From positions 179,533-243,532 of the forward strand of contig JAROAZ010000006.1 of the NCBI GenBank assembly GCA_029432775.1: DNA of 64,000 nt, written 5' to 3'. Each line of letters starts with the position of its first letter. Position 1 is the first letter of the stretch. Positions 17,272 to 26,973 of the stretch are shown piece by piece. The notes under the pieces were generated by a model. It searched no databases. It saw only the letters and a list, made by a program, of their open reading frames with translations, and was not told where the DNA came from. The position numbers and the translations under genes are program-made. This DNA is from Pontiellaceae bacterium B12227. GTDB taxonomy: Bacteria; Verrucomicrobiota; Kiritimatiellia; Kiritimatiellales; Pontiellaceae.

Positions 17272-20200
17272 ATGAACAGAAAATTTGAACAGACCTATAC
17301 CGAACCCGGAGGGCAGCAGTTTGCCGCCCTGCTGAAAGAAAAAGTCCTGATGCTCGATGGCGCCATGGGCACCATGATCCAGAAGCATAAACTGGAGGAA
17401 GCCGACTTCCGTGGCGAGCGCTTTGCCGACCACGCATCCGACCTCAAGGGCAATAACGATTTGCTGACGCTCACCAAACCCCAAATCATCGAAGACATTC
17501 ACGCTGAATTCCTCGAAGCCGGCGCGGACATCGTTGAAACCAACACCTTCAGCTGCACCACCATTTCCCAGGCCGATTACAATCTGGAATCACTCGTTCA
17601 TGAGCTGAATGTTGAGGGCGCCAGGCTCGCCCGCCGCGCAGTCGAACGCGTGCAGGCCGCCGATCCCTCACGGACCCTGTTTGTGGCCGGCTCCATCGGT
17701 CCGACCAACCGGACGGCATCCATCTCGCCGGACGTGAACGATCCGGGCTACCGCGCCGTGACGTATGATGATCTGGTCGCCTCCTATTCCGAGCAGACCG
17801 AAGCACTGATTGAAGGCGGCGTGGATGTACTGCTGGTTGAAACTATTTTCGACACGCTCAATGCCAAGGCCGCGCTGTATGCCATTGAAGAGGTGTTCGA
17901 CAAAACCGGGAAACGCCTGCCGGTGATGATTTCCGTTACGATCACCGACCGCTCGGGCCGCACCCTTTCCGGCCAGACGCCGACCGCATTCTGGTACAGC
18001 GTTGAACATGCCAAGCCGATTTCGGTCGGCCTGAACTGTGCCCTCGGCGCTGCCGACATGCGCCCCTATCTCGAAGAGCTTTCCGAAGTCGCGCCGTGCT
18101 ACATCAGCATCTACGCCAACGCCGGTCTGCCGAACGCCTTTGGCGGCTACGACGACACGCCCGACGACATGGGCAAAATCTACAACGACTTTGCCGAACA
18201 CAACCTGGCCAACATCTGGGGCGGCTGCTGCGGCACCACACCCGCGCACATCAAGGCCATGGCCGATGTCGTGAAAAAACACACCCCGCGCGTCCCGCCG
18301 CAACCGGACAACGCACCGCGTTTCAGCGGACTCGAACCGCTGCGCATTACACCGGAAATGAATCTGGTGATGGTCGGCGAGCGCTCGAACATTACCGGCT
18401 CGCCCAAGTTCGCCCGCCTCATTCGCGAAGGCGACCTCGAAGCCGCGCTGCAGATTGCCCGTCAACAGGTCGAAAACGGCGCCAACATCATCGATATCAA
18501 CATGGATGAAGGCCTGATCGACTCCGAAGCCATGATGGTTAAATTCCTGAATCTCGTTGCTTCTGAGCCCGACATTTCCAAAGTGCCGATCATGATCGAC
18601 TCCTCCAAATGGGACGTCATCGAAGCCGGACTGAAGTGCGTTCAGGGTAAAGCCATCGTCAATTCGATCAGCATGAAGGAAGGCGAAGACGCGTTCCGAG
18701 CACAGGCCCGAAAAATCCAGCGCTATGGCGCCGGCATGGTCGTCATGGCCTTCGATGAAAAAGGCCAGGCCGACACCACCGAACGCCGCATCGACATCTG
18801 CACTCGGGCCTACCACATTCTGGTGGATGAACTAGGGATCGATCCGACCGATATTATTTTTGACCCCAACGTCTTCCCCATCGGAACCGGCATGGAAGAG
18901 CACCGCATTAACGCGACCTCCTTCTTCGAAGCCACCAAAGTAATCCGCGACACACTGCCGGGTTGCTCCGTCAGCGGCGGCATCAGTAATGTTTCATTTT
19001 CGTTCCGCGGCAACAACCGCGTTCGCGAAGCCATTCATGCCGCCTTCCTCTACCACGGCATGAAAGCCGGCCTGAACATGGCCATCGTGAATGCCGGCAT
19101 GCTCGAAGTCTATGACGAAGTATCCGCCGACCTGATGACGGCGGTTGAAGACGTGCTTCTCAATCGTGATGAAGATGCGACCGAACGCATGATCGACTTT
19201 GCCGAACGCGTCAAAGCCGAAGGCGGAACGGCGAAGAAGGAAGTCGAGACCCAGGCCTGGCGCGAAGAGTCGGTTGAAGAACGCCTCAAGCATGCCCTGA
19301 TCAAGGGTATTGTTGACTACATTGATGAAGACACTGAAGAAGCGCGCCAGAAATATGACCGGCCGCTGCACGTGATCGAAGGTCCGCTCATGGATGGCAT
19401 GGGCGTGGTCGGCGATCTGTTCGGCTCCGGCAAAATGTTCCTGCCGCAGGTCGTTAAGAGCGCCCGCGTCATGAAAAAGTCCGTGGCCTATCTCCTTCCT
19501 TATATGGATGCCGAAAAAAGCGACGGCGAAAGCTCCAGTGCCGGTAAAATTCTAATGGCCACCGTGAAGGGCGACGTGCACGACATCGGTAAAAACATCG
19601 TCGGCGTGGTCCTCGCCTGCAACAACTTCGAAGTGAAAGACATCGGCGTCATGGTTCCCTGGGATACCATTCTTAAAGAAGCCAAAGAGTGGGGTGCAGA
19701 TATCATCGGCCTTTCCGGCCTGATCACGCCATCGCTCGACGAAATGGTCCACGTGGCCAAAGAGATGGAACGCGAAGGACTCGACATTCCGCTGCTGCTC
19801 GGAGGAGCCACCACCAGCAAAAAGCATACGGCCGTGAAGATTGCTCCCGAATATTCGGGACTGGCCATGCACTGTCTCGATGCCTCCAAAGCCGTAACCG
19901 TGGTGCAGTCGATTCTCAGTGGCGATGAAAAATTCAAAGCCGCCGCGAAATATGAATACAACGCTATTCGCGAGCAGCACGAAGCTTCGCAGGAAATCCG
20001 CGAGTTCCAGCCTCTGGAAAAAGCGCGCGCCAACTGCGCCCTTTCCAATGATTGGAAAGGCTACGTTCCTCCGGCACCGAATACACTGGGCGTCCAGACA
20101 TTGGAAATCCCGGTCAAGGATCTCGTGCCCTACATCGACTGGACCCCGTTCTTCTGGACCTGGGAACTGGAAGGAAAATATCCGGCCATTCTCGAAAAAG

Positions 20201-20985
20201 ATGGCGAGCCCGGCAAACACGCACGCGATCTGTTCAACGATGCGCAGGCCATGCTGAAACAGATTGTCGACGAAAACTGGTTTACGCCGAAAGGCGTACG
20301 CGCCTTCTTCCCGGCGGCCCGGGTCGGCGACAGCGTTGAAGTCTATACCGATGAATCGCGCACCGAAAAACTGAACACCCTCCACTTCCTGCGTCAGCAG
20401 ATGATCAAGAAGGACGACACGCCCAACCGCAGCCTCGCCGACTTCATTGCGCCGAAGAGCGAAAGCTGTGCCGACTACATCGGCGCCTTTGCCGTAACCG
20501 CCGGACCCGAAGGTGTTGCCATTGCCGACAAATTTAAAGCCGATCACGACGACTACAATGCCATCATGGTGCAGGCACTCGGCGACCGCCTGGCAGAAGC
20601 CTTCGCAGAATACATGCACAAACAGGCCCGCGACGACTGGGGATTCGGCGTAGACGAAAATCTGAGCCCGGATGAAATGGTGAATGAAAAATATCAGGGC
20701 ATCCGCCCGGCGGCCGGCTACCCGGCCTGCCCCGACCACACCGAAAAGCTCACAATTTTCCAACTGTTGGAAGCCACGAAGCACACCGGAATCGAGCTCA
20801 CGGAAAGCATGGCCATGACGCCACCGAGTTCCGTCTCCGGCCTCTACTTCTCGCACCCGAAATCGCGCTACTTCCCGCTCGGCCGCATTAACAAAGACCA
20901 GCTCAAAGACTACGCCGCCCGGAAAGGCTGGACGGTTGATAAAGCCGAGAAATGGCTTTCCCCGAACCTCGGCTACAACACTTGA
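17272..20985 (+). CDS. metH: Cobalamin-dependent methionine synthase
   Basis: 1237 residues from the ATG at 17272 (GAGG five bases upstream). The reading frame is open for 36 more codons upstream but without a ribosome site. All four modules are present: homocysteine domain with zinc ligands in NCALGA (~253) and GGCCGTTP (~316), folate domain ([11 protein letters not shown], ~370), B12 domain with DVHDIGKN (~768, the cobalt-binding His) and reactivation domain ([14 protein letters not shown], ~1145). It converts homocysteine and methyl-THF to methionine. The linker between B12 and reactivation domains is crowded with palindrome copies. The next gene makes its methyl donor. Confidence 0.98.
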   Translation: MNRKFEQTYTEPGGQQFAALLKEKVLMLDGAMGTMIQKHKLEEADFRGERFADHASDLKGNNDLLTLTKPQIIEDIHAEFLEAGADIVETNTFSCTTISQADYNLESLVHELNVEGARLARRAVERVQAADPSRTLFVAGSIGPTNRTASISPDVNDPGYRAVTYDDLVASYSEQTEALIEGGVDVLLVETIFDTLNAKAALYAIEEVFDKTGKRLPVMISVTITDRSGRTLSGQTPTAFWYSVEHAKPISVGLNCALGAADMRPYLEELSEVAPCYISIYANAGLPNAFGGYDDTPDDMGKIYNDFAEHNLANIWGGCCGTTPAHIKAMADVVKKHTPRVPPQPDNAPRFSGLEPLRITPEMNLVMVGERSNITGSPKFARLIREGDLEAALQIARQQVENGANIIDINMDEGLIDSEAMMVKFLNLVASEPDISKVPIMIDSSKWDVIEAGLKCVQGKAIVNSISMKEGEDAFRAQARKIQRYGAGMVVMAFDEKGQADTTERRIDICTRAYHILVDELGIDPTDIIFDPNVFPIGTGMEEHRINATSFFEATKVIRDTLPGCSVSGGISNVSFSFRGNNRVREAIHAAFLYHGMKAGLNMAIVNAGMLEVYDEVSADLMTAVEDVLLNRDEDATERMIDFAERVKAEGGTAKKEVETQAWREESVEERLKHALIKGIVDYIDEDTEEARQKYDRPLHVIEGPLMDGMGVVGDLFGSGKMFLPQVVKSARVMKKSVAYLLPYMDAEKSDGESSSAGKILMATVKGDVHDIGKNIVGVVLACNNFEVKDIGVMVPWDTILKEAKEWGADIIGLSGLITPSLDEMVHVAKEMEREGLDIPLLLGGATTSKKHTAVKIAPEYSGLAMHCLDASKAVTVVQSILSGDEKFKAAAKYEYNAIREQHEASQEIREFQPLEKARANCALSNDWKGYVPPAPNTLGVQTLEIPVKDLVPYIDWTPFFWTWELEGKYPAILEKDGEPGKHARDLFNDAQAMLKQIVDENWFTPKGVRAFFPAARVGDSVEVYTDESRTEKLNTLHFLRQQMIKKDDTPNRSLADFIAPKSESCADYIGAFAVTAGPEGVAIADKFKADHDDYNAIMVQALGDRLAEAFAEYMHKQARDDWGFGVDENLSPDEMVNEKYQGIRPAAGYPACPDHTEKLTIFQLLEATKHTGIELTESMAMTPPSSVSGLYFSHPKSRYFPLGRINKDQLKDYAARKGWTVDKAEKWLSPNLGYNT
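20005..20019. repeat. Dispersed palindrome in metH (TTCCA-GCCTC-TGGAA)
   Basis: Encodes FQPLE in the linker between the B12 and reactivation domains. Confidence 0.85.
20043..20057. repeat. Dispersed palindrome in metH, spacer TGA
   Basis: Encodes SNDWK in the same linker, 38 bases from the previous copy; a near copy (VQTLE) follows at 20092. Confidence 0.9.
20758..20772. repeat. Dispersed palindrome in metH, spacer CTG
   Basis: Encodes FQLLE in the reactivation domain. Confidence 0.9.
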
Positions 20986-21001
20986 GAAACAGGAATTAAT
21001 A

Positions 21002-21073
21002 CAAAATGATTTAGAGCAAAATAATTACTACCCAGTAGCTGAGCAGAATCATTTTGCTCCTAATTATTTTGCT
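21002..21073 (+). promoter_or_regulatory. Switchable stem-loop between metH and the MTHFR fusion gene
   Basis: Four related arms a (21002-21011), b (21014-21027), c (21047-21059) and d (21061-21073) can pair in two ways. As a nested hairpin, a pairs with d (one G-U) and b with c (12 of 13), capped by CTAC-CCA-GTAG (21028-21038). As a crossing pair, a pairs with c (10 of 10) and b with d (13 of 13). No U-run follows, so control of translation or RNA stability is more likely than termination. It is absent from riboswitch classes I can recognise. Confidence 0.5.
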
Positions 21074-21087
21074 TTATACATAACTGG

Positions 21088-22926
21088 ATGGAACCGATGA
21101 AAAATATTTTAGAGCGCATGGCAGACCACCCCCTCATTTTTGACGGGGCGATGGGTACCATGATCTATTCCAAGGGCGTGTTTATTAACACGTGCTACGA
21201 ACACCTGTGTGTGACCAATCCGAAGCTGGTCGGCGGGATTCATCAGGAATATGCCGACGCCGGGGCCGACGTAATCGAAACGAATTCATTCGGTGCCAAC
21301 CGACTGAAGCTCCAGGGACACGGGCTGGTGGACCAGCTCGAAGCCATCAATCGCGCCTCCGTTAAACTGGCCCGCGAAGCGGCCGGCGAGGACGCTCTGG
21401 TTGCGGGCTCTGTCGGTCCCCTACTGAAATCCGGTCAAGTCTACCTCGACAACCGGACCGAAGAACTTGCCGAGGTGTTCCGCGAGCAGATGGCGATTCT
21501 GGCCGATGAAGGCATCGACTTTTTCATGCTCGAAACGTTCACCCACATTCAGGAAGCCCAGCTGGCTGCCAAGGTGGCCAAGACATTCGGTGTGCCGGTC
21601 TTTGTTTCCATGACCGTCGGAATTGAGGGCAAAACGGAAAAAGGCCGGAAGGTCGAACAGATTATCCAGACCTTGGAAAACGATTCCAACGTCGACGGCA
21701 TCGGCCTGAACTGCGGCGTCGGCCCGGCGGCGGCGTACAGCAATGCCGAACGCGCTCTGCCGCTGACCACCAAGCCGTTTGTGATTATGGCCAATGCCGG
21801 TCTGCCGCAGGAAGTCGATGGCCGCATGATCTATATGGCCTCCCCGGAATATTTCACGGAATATGCCAAACGCATGATCGAACTCGGAGCGCGCGGCGTC
21901 GGCGGCTGCTGCGGCACCACACCGGCCGACATCGGCACGGCGGCTAAAAGCATCAAGACGATGACCGGCGTGAAACAACACGTCACCATCACCCGACACT
22001 CAGATCAGGAAGCACCGAAAGTGGATGTAATTCCGCTGGCCGAAAAATGCGGTTTCGCGGCCAAACTGGCGCGCGGCGAAATGGTGACCAGTATTGAAAT
22101 TACTCCGCCCCGCTCCATCGACCTGAAACCGATGCTTGCGCAATGCCAAACCTGTAAAGATGCCGGCATTGATGCCATCAACATTCCGGATGGACCGCGT
22201 GCAAGTGCGCGCATCTCCCCGATGGTGGCCGCACTGGCGGTTGAACGCGAAGTGGGCATTGAAACGGTGCTGCACTATTGTTGCCGCGACCGCAACCTGA
22301 TCGGCATGCAATCCGACCTGCTCGGCGGCTATGCCGGCGGGCTGCGGAACTATCTCATCATCACGGGCGATCCGCCCAAGCTCGGCGACTACCCGGACTC
22401 CACCGCCGTATTTGATGTGGATGCGGTGGGCCTGACCCAGGTGGTCACCAACCTGAACCACGGTATCGATGTGGGCGGAAACGTGATCAACCCGCCAACC
22501 GGCATTCTGATCGGCGTGGGAGCCAACCCATGCGCGGTTGAACCCGAGCGCGAGCTGCAGCATTACATGAATAAAATCAACGCCGGTGCGGAATATTCCA
22601 TTACGCAGCCGATCTTTGATGCGGAAGCCCTGCTGCGCTTCATGGATGCCGCCGAAGCCAAAGGCGGAAGCATTCCGGTCGTAGCCGGCGTCTGGCCGCT
22701 CGTCTCGCTGCGCAACGCCGAGTTCCTGGCCAACGAAGTGCCGGGCGTTGAAATTCCGGACGCCATTCTTGAACGCATGAGCCATGCAAAGACCAAGGAA
22801 GACGGCCGTGCGCTGGGCATCGAGATTGCCCGCGAAATCTGCGAAGCGATTTCCGACCGCGTCGCCGGCTATCAGGTCAGCGCACCGTTCGGCATTGTGG
22901 ATCTGGCGCTTCAGGTTCTGAAATAA
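21088..22926 (+). CDS. Homocysteine S-methyltransferase / 5,10-methylenetetrahydrofolate reductase fusion
   Basis: 612 residues. The N-terminal half (about 8-295) is a MetH-type homocysteine domain with the zinc ligands in GLNCGVGP (~207) and GGCCGTTP (~273). The C-terminal half (about 315-612) is a MetF-type reductase (SIEITPPRS, YLIITGDPPKLGDYP, EYSITQPIFD). The same architecture is known from Bacillus YitJ. The reductase makes methyl-THF for MetH next door. Whether the methyltransferase half uses methyl-THF, S-methylmethionine or another donor cannot be read. An ATG three codons downstream has slightly better ribosome-site spacing. Confidence 0.92.
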   Translation: MEPMKNILERMADHPLIFDGAMGTMIYSKGVFINTCYEHLCVTNPKLVGGIHQEYADAGADVIETNSFGANRLKLQGHGLVDQLEAINRASVKLAREAAGEDALVAGSVGPLLKSGQVYLDNRTEELAEVFREQMAILADEGIDFFMLETFTHIQEAQLAAKVAKTFGVPVFVSMTVGIEGKTEKGRKVEQIIQTLENDSNVDGIGLNCGVGPAAAYSNAERALPLTTKPFVIMANAGLPQEVDGRMIYMASPEYFTEYAKRMIELGARGVGGCCGTTPADIGTAAKSIKTMTGVKQHVTITRHSDQEAPKVDVIPLAEKCGFAAKLARGEMVTSIEITPPRSIDLKPMLAQCQTCKDAGIDAINIPDGPRASARISPMVAALAVEREVGIETVLHYCCRDRNLIGMQSDLLGGYAGGLRNYLIITGDPPKLGDYPDSTAVFDVDAVGLTQVVTNLNHGIDVGGNVINPPTGILIGVGANPCAVEPERELQHYMNKINAGAEYSITQPIFDAEALLRFMDAAEAKGGSIPVVAGVWPLVSLRNAEFLANEVPGVEIPDAILERMSHAKTKEDGRALGIEIAREICEAISDRVAGYQVSAPFGIVDLALQVLK

Positions 22927-23414
22927 TGGAAATCCGGAAAGCCACCGAAACTGATTTCGAGGCGATCTGGCCCACCTTCCGTGCAGTGGCAGCCGAGGGC
23001 GAAACCTATCCCTACCCGCGTGATGTTTCGTTCGAGGAAGGGAAGCGCATCTGGATGGAGGTCCCGAGCGCCACCTTCCTTGCGGAAGAAAACGGCGCCG
23101 TGCTGGGGACCTACTACATTAAACCGAACGCCCCCGGGGCGGGTGCGCACGTTTGCAACTGCGGCTACATGGTGGCCGAAAATGCACGCGGTCGGGGCAT
23201 TGCAACGGCCATGGGTGAGCACTCGCAACAGGTGGCCCGCGAAATGGGATTCAAGGCCATGCAGTTCAACCTCATCGTTACAACCAACACCGCCTCGGTG
23301 AAGCTCTGGCCCAAACTCGGGTTCGAGATCATCGGGTGCCTACCTAAGGCTTTTAAACACCCGGCGCAGGGCTACGTTGACGCACTGGTCATGTACAAAT
23401 GGCTGGCAGGTTGA
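22926..23414 (+). CDS. GNAT-family N-acetyltransferase
   Basis: 162 residues. The acetyl-CoA motif A is YMVAENARGRGIATAMGEH (about 76-94), and the C-terminal motif B has N-T-A-S-V-K-L-W-P-K-L-GFE. Its ATG overlaps the stop of the preceding gene by one base (TAATG), so it is translationally coupled to the one-carbon enzyme. The substrate is unknown; GNATs of this subgroup act on amines of small molecules or proteins. Confidence 0.85.
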   Translation: MEIRKATETDFEAIWPTFRAVAAEGETYPYPRDVSFEEGKRIWMEVPSATFLAEENGAVLGTYYIKPNAPGAGAHVCNCGYMVAENARGRGIATAMGEHSQQVAREMGFKAMQFNLIVTTNTASVKLWPKLGFEIIGCLPKAFKHPAQGYVDALVMYKWLAG

Positions 23415-23441
23415 GCCTCAGACCGATTCTTATCGGCTTCG

Positions 23442-23891
23442 TTATTTCGAGATGGGCGTGATCCAGACGGTTCCTTTGCGGACCGTCGCTTCGGCATCGA
23501 TCTGAAAACAGATTTGTTCGATTACGCTCATAATGGAATCTTCCTGACTGTTGATGCTGACCTTAAGATCTTTTTCAACCGTGCGCCCGCAGACAATGGT
23601 GGCTCCCGAAAGATGCGTGAGCATGGTAAACGCTTCATGTGCCGGCAGATCCACCATACGAACCGGAGCCCCCTTCCGGTTTAACCGTTCGAGCAGGTCC
23701 GCCTCACCGGACGAATCGATTACCAGCCGAAAGGATGTGGAACCGACTTTGAACAAGGCTCCATTGGTCAGCTCGACGGTTTCCGAAGACTCTCCCGTAT
23801 CGGTTTGCACCAGTTTTCCGGATAGGGGCTGCGCTGTTCCGATCGAAATTATACTGAATAGAAGGACGGCTGCTACATAACGGTTGCTCAT
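23442..23891 (-). CDS. Exported protein with a short secretin/TonB N-terminal (STN-like) domain
   Basis: 149 residues. A signal peptide (VAAVLLFSIISIGTAQ) is followed by a small beta region and a C-terminal half (about 80-146) resembling the STN fold seen at the start of secretins and TonB receptors (FTMLTHLSGATIVCGRTVEKDLKVSINSQEDSIMSVIEQICFQ has that pattern). No secretin or receptor follows. GGAGATATCC precedes the ATG. It is probably periplasmic; no partner is evident in the neighbourhood. Confidence 0.5.
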   Translation of the reverse strand: MSNRYVAAVLLFSIISIGTAQPLSGKLVQTDTGESSETVELTNGALFKVGSTSFRLVIDSSGEADLLERLNRKGAPVRMVDLPAHEAFTMLTHLSGATIVCGRTVEKDLKVSINSQEDSIMSVIEQICFQIDAEATVRKGTVWITPISK

Positions 23892-24054
23892 GGATATCTC
23901 CTGCTGTGGTAGAAATGAATAAACAAGGTATCTCCCCCTTGCGGTAGTTTACAAGAACCACCGGTGTGATTCTTTGCTCCCCGCATATTTCCTGCTGATT
24001 AACTAGCCAAGCTCAAAAGGGACCTGTATATAGTACCAATTTAGTGAGGTTTAA

Positions 24055-24474
24055 ATGACGCAAGATATTGAAGAACTCTATGAATACTACCGCGAAGGCG
24101 ATCATCAGTATCAGATCGCAGGTGGTGAAGAAGGTTGCTATAAGCTGGCCAACGATTTTTATGACGTAATGGAAAAACTGTCCGAAGCCCGTAAAATCCT
24201 GTTTATGCATCCGGGCGACCTAACGGAATCCCGTGAAAAACTGGCCCGTTTTCTGGCCGGCTACATGAACGGACCGGAGCTTTATGAGGAAAAGTACGGT
24301 CCCTTAGCCCTCGGGCCGGCACATAGCCATCTGGCCATTGGCAGGGCGGAAAAGGAAGCCTGGCTAAAGTGCATGGACCAGGCGCTTGCGATGCAGGACT
24401 GGCCGGAAGAATTTAAGATCTTCATGCGAATGCGCCTCCAGACCCCGGCCGACCGGATCCAAAACCGGCCCTGA
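24055..24474 (+). CDS. Group II truncated hemoglobin
   Basis: 139 residues. Globin landmarks are the GGEEG start of helix B, B10 Tyr in NDFYDVM, SREKLARFLAGYMNGPELYEEKYG across E-F, a proximal His in AHSHLAIG, and the conserved Trp of WLKCM that marks group II (trHbO). It would be a cytoplasmic haem protein for oxygen or NO chemistry. GAGG lies eight bases before the ATG. It is convergent with the Wzz-like gene, with one base between their stops. Confidence 0.9.
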   Translation: MTQDIEELYEYYREGDHQYQIAGGEEGCYKLANDFYDVMEKLSEARKILFMHPGDLTESREKLARFLAGYMNGPELYEEKYGPLALGPAHSHLAIGRAEKEAWLKCMDQALAMQDWPEEFKIFMRMRLQTPADRIQNRP

Positions 24475-24475
24475 A

Positions 24476-25351
24476 TCAGGCGCGTTTCTGCAGGCCTACG
24501 GCAAGCAGAATGCCGCCGACAATGCCGATGAAGCCGGCAAGAAAAACAGAAAGCAGCACATTCATGAAGAGGTTCGGACTGACCGGGCGGCGGTTCGGCT
24601 CGGCCATATCGATGAGCTCGACCACATTGCGCGGAACTTTCAGTGTGATGATCTCCTGACGATGCTTCGTCTTGAGTTGGTTGTATATGAAATCCTCTGA
24701 TTCCAGATCCGCTATCGCCCTGCGATAGGGACGATATTTTATGCCCTGAGTTTCGGTCGGCCCCGCGTTTTCCGGAACATTGAGTTCATCACCGATTTTC
24801 TGAACTTTTTTCTCTGCGTCTTCAATTCGCTGATGCTGTTCTTCCATGGCCTCTTCGATGGTCTCAATTTTCCGCCGCGCATTCTTCTGTGCCGAGTCGA
24901 GGCGGAAATCCCGATAGGTTACAGCAAGTTCGTTTGCAATCTCTGCCGCCTCGTCGGGATTGTCGCGCTTCACGCTGATTACGAGCAGCGATGTGTCGCG
25001 CTGCTGAAAAACCTGAACGCTGTTCCGCAGAATTTTATACGCGATTTCCCGCGGCAGTTTTTCCCCGCCTCGCCCCCACTCCTGTTGCAGATTCAGGCGT
25101 TTGACGACTTCGTACAAAACCGGTTTCGATTGAATCAGTTCAAACTGCGTTCTCAGGAAATATGGATTGTAAGGCTGAAACTCCCCCTCCGTAGCAAAGG
25201 GATTCACTTCCGGAGCGTCCTCTGAAACTGTAATCCGCACACTCGAGCTGTAGATATTGGGGAGCATCAACGTATACACCGTTGCGGCAATAACGATGAC
25301 CGGAGCCAGAGCAATCAGAACTGCTCCGAGAACAACACAAACATGTTTCAT
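24476..25351 (-). CDS. Wzz/chain-length-determinant family membrane protein
   Basis: 291 residues from the ATG at 25351 (GGAAG upstream); the frame is open 24 codons further but unsupported. Two membrane helices flank a large periplasmic coiled-coil region: TM1 at about 5-30 (VLIALAPVIVIAATVYTL) and TM2 at about 262-285 (LLSVFLAGFIGIVGGILLAVGL). The Pro-rich PNRRPVSPN before TM2 is the family signature. It lacks a kinase domain, so it is the Wzz/GumC-short type that sets polysaccharide chain length. No polysaccharide genes are adjacent. A palindrome copy lies just upstream. Confidence 0.8.
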   Translation of the reverse strand: MKHVCVVLGAVLIALAPVIVIAATVYTLMLPNIYSSSVRITVSEDAPEVNPFATEGEFQPYNPYFLRTQFELIQSKPVLYEVVKRLNLQQEWGRGGEKLPREIAYKILRNSVQVFQQRDTSLLVISVKRDNPDEAAEIANELAVTYRDFRLDSAQKNARRKIETIEEAMEEQHQRIEDAEKKVQKIGDELNVPENAGPTETQGIKYRPYRRAIADLESEDFIYNQLKTKHRQEIITLKVPRNVVELIDMAEPNRRPVSPNLFMNVLLSVFLAGFIGIVGGILLAVGLQKRA

Positions 25352-25364
25352 GGAATCTTCCTTT

Positions 25365-25379
25365 TTCCAATCTTTGGAA
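25365..25379. repeat. Dispersed palindrome, spacer TCT
   Basis: In the 47-base gap between the hybrid kinase stop and the Wzz-like ATG; near copy at 25414-25428 over the kinase C-terminus. Confidence 0.9.
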
Positions 25380-25398
25380 CCCCGAGCCGGGCGGCGGG

Positions 25399-26940
25399 TT
25401 ATCCCACTTCTTTTTCCAACCATTGGATAATCACATCCGAGAGGTCGGCAACATTGATCGGCTTGGTGATGTAGTTATCCATGCCTTCTTCGAGGCAGCG
25501 CTCGCGGTCGCCGCTTAAAGCGTGAGCGGTCATGGCAATGATGGGCAGCCGCGAAAGATTATTTTCGGCCTCGAGCCTTCGTATGGCAGCCGTTGTTTCC
25601 AGCCCGTCCATCTTCGGCATCTGCACATCCATCAGCACAAAATCATAGTGGGTGTCGATCAGGCGTTCAATCGCTTCCTCGCCATCATCGGCGGCCTCGG
25701 CCTCGATGCCCATTTTCTCCAGCGTGCGCACAGCAACGGTCTGGTTTACCCGGTTGTCTTCCACCACCAGCACACGGATGGCGGATTTGTGTTTTTTGAT
25801 GCGTTGACGGGTTTCCAGCAGAATATCCTGCGTGGCCGTATGATCATCTTCTGTGGCGCCACGCCCCCCCCCGGCATCAAATTCAAATGAGATCTGGCCT
25901 TTCTGGGTAGGCTGCAAGTTAACGGGGATATTAAACCAGAACAGCGAGCCTTTGCCTTCCGTGCTCTCCACGCCGATCTCGCCGCCCATAATTTCAACCA
26001 GCTGCTTGCAGATCGTCAACCCCAGCCCTGTGCCGCCGTATTTTCGGGAAGTGGAGGCGTCCTGCTGCTGAAACGCGGCGAAGATATTCGGCAACTGCTC
26101 TTCCGCGATGCCGATGCCCGTGTCGCGGACTTCAAAGCGCAGGTGAACATGATCGTCATGTTCATTTGCCAGCTGAACGTCCAGCGAAACCTCGCCCTTA
26201 TGGGTAAACTTAATCGCATTACCCGTCAGATTGGTGAGGACCTGCCGCAGGCGCCCCACATCGCCGCGCAGCATGGCGGGGGCCGAGGAATCGACCCTTA
26301 CCTTCAGATCAATCCCCTTTTCCTCGGCTTGAAGCGCAAGAATGGCCTTAAGATCGTCCAGCACATTTTTAAGGTCGAAATCCCGGACTTCAATATCCAA
26401 CAGCCCTGCTTCAATTTTAGAGAAATCCAGAATGTCATTTATGATTGAGAGCAGCGCTTTTCCACTGCGCTGAATGGTGCTGGCCAGCTCGTGCTGATCT
26501 TCATTCAGATCCGTATCAATCAACAAGGTGGTTACGCCGATGATACCGTTCATGGGCGTTCGAATTTCATGACTCATATTGGCCAGGAATTCACTTTTGG
26601 CCACGCTGGCCGACTGCGCTTTAATGGCCAGTTTGTTCGCCCGTTCAATGGAACTTTTCAGCTGAATGTTCGCTTCTTCCAGCTTTGCTTTGGCCTCTTC
26701 CGTATCCTCGTTCATACTGACGAGAATCGCAATATCCGCCTCATGCTTGGTAGGCTCATCCGCCTCCATCGAGTCGTCCCATACCGACTCGTCCTCAGGC
26801 TCCTGACGACTGTAAGTCGGGAGTGCGGCTTCTTCCTGCTTTTCCATGAGCGTACTGTGAAGAGCCCTGTTCTGGCCCACCAGAAGGAGGATCGCCACAA
26901 TGGCGGCGGTTAAAAGCAAGCTGATGAATATGAGTCCCAT
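25399..26940 (-). CDS. Hybrid sensor histidine kinase with C-terminal receiver
   Basis: 513 residues: one N-terminal membrane helix (3-22), an acidic linker, a coiled coil (~80-112), a HisKA domain with the phospho-acceptor H124 in [12 protein letters not shown], an HATPase with N and G boxes (DTGIGI, GGTGLGL), and a receiver with D438 in [11 protein letters not shown]. There is no periplasmic sensor domain, so the input is probably a membrane or cytoplasmic partner. No HPt or output regulator is adjacent. A palindrome copy overlaps its last codons ([10 protein letters not shown]) and another precedes its ATG. Confidence 0.9.
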   Translation of the reverse strand: MGLIFISLLLTAAIVAILLLVGQNRALHSTLMEKQEEAALPTYSRQEPEDESVWDDSMEADEPTKHEADIAILVSMNEDTEEAKAKLEEANIQLKSSIERANKLAIKAQSASVAKSEFLANMSHEIRTPMNGIIGVTTLLIDTDLNEDQHELASTIQRSGKALLSIINDILDFSKIEAGLLDIEVRDFDLKNVLDDLKAILALQAEEKGIDLKVRVDSSAPAMLRGDVGRLRQVLTNLTGNAIKFTHKGEVSLDVQLANEHDDHVHLRFEVRDTGIGIAEEQLPNIFAAFQQQDASTSRKYGGTGLGLTICKQLVEIMGGEIGVESTEGKGSLFWFNIPVNLQPTQKGQISFEFDAGGGRGATEDDHTATQDILLETRQRIKKHKSAIRVLVVEDNRVNQTVAVRTLEKMGIEAEAADDGEEAIERLIDTHYDFVLMDVQMPKMDGLETTAAIRRLEAENNLSRLPIIAMTAHALSGDRERCLEEGMDNYITKPINVADLSDVIIQWLEKEVG

Positions 26941-26943
26941 TTT

Positions 26944-26958
26944 TTCCAGTTGTTGGAA
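26944..26958. repeat. Dispersed palindrome (TTCCA-GTTGT-TGGAA)
   Basis: Four bases upstream of the hybrid kinase ATG, in the gap after gltX; it may replace its ribosome site. Confidence 0.85.
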
Positions 26959-26973
26959 GGTTCAGGAAAACTA

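Noticed and set aside
19552..20856. 434-codon reverse open frame antisense to metH
   Set aside because: Shadow of metH with no family resemblance.
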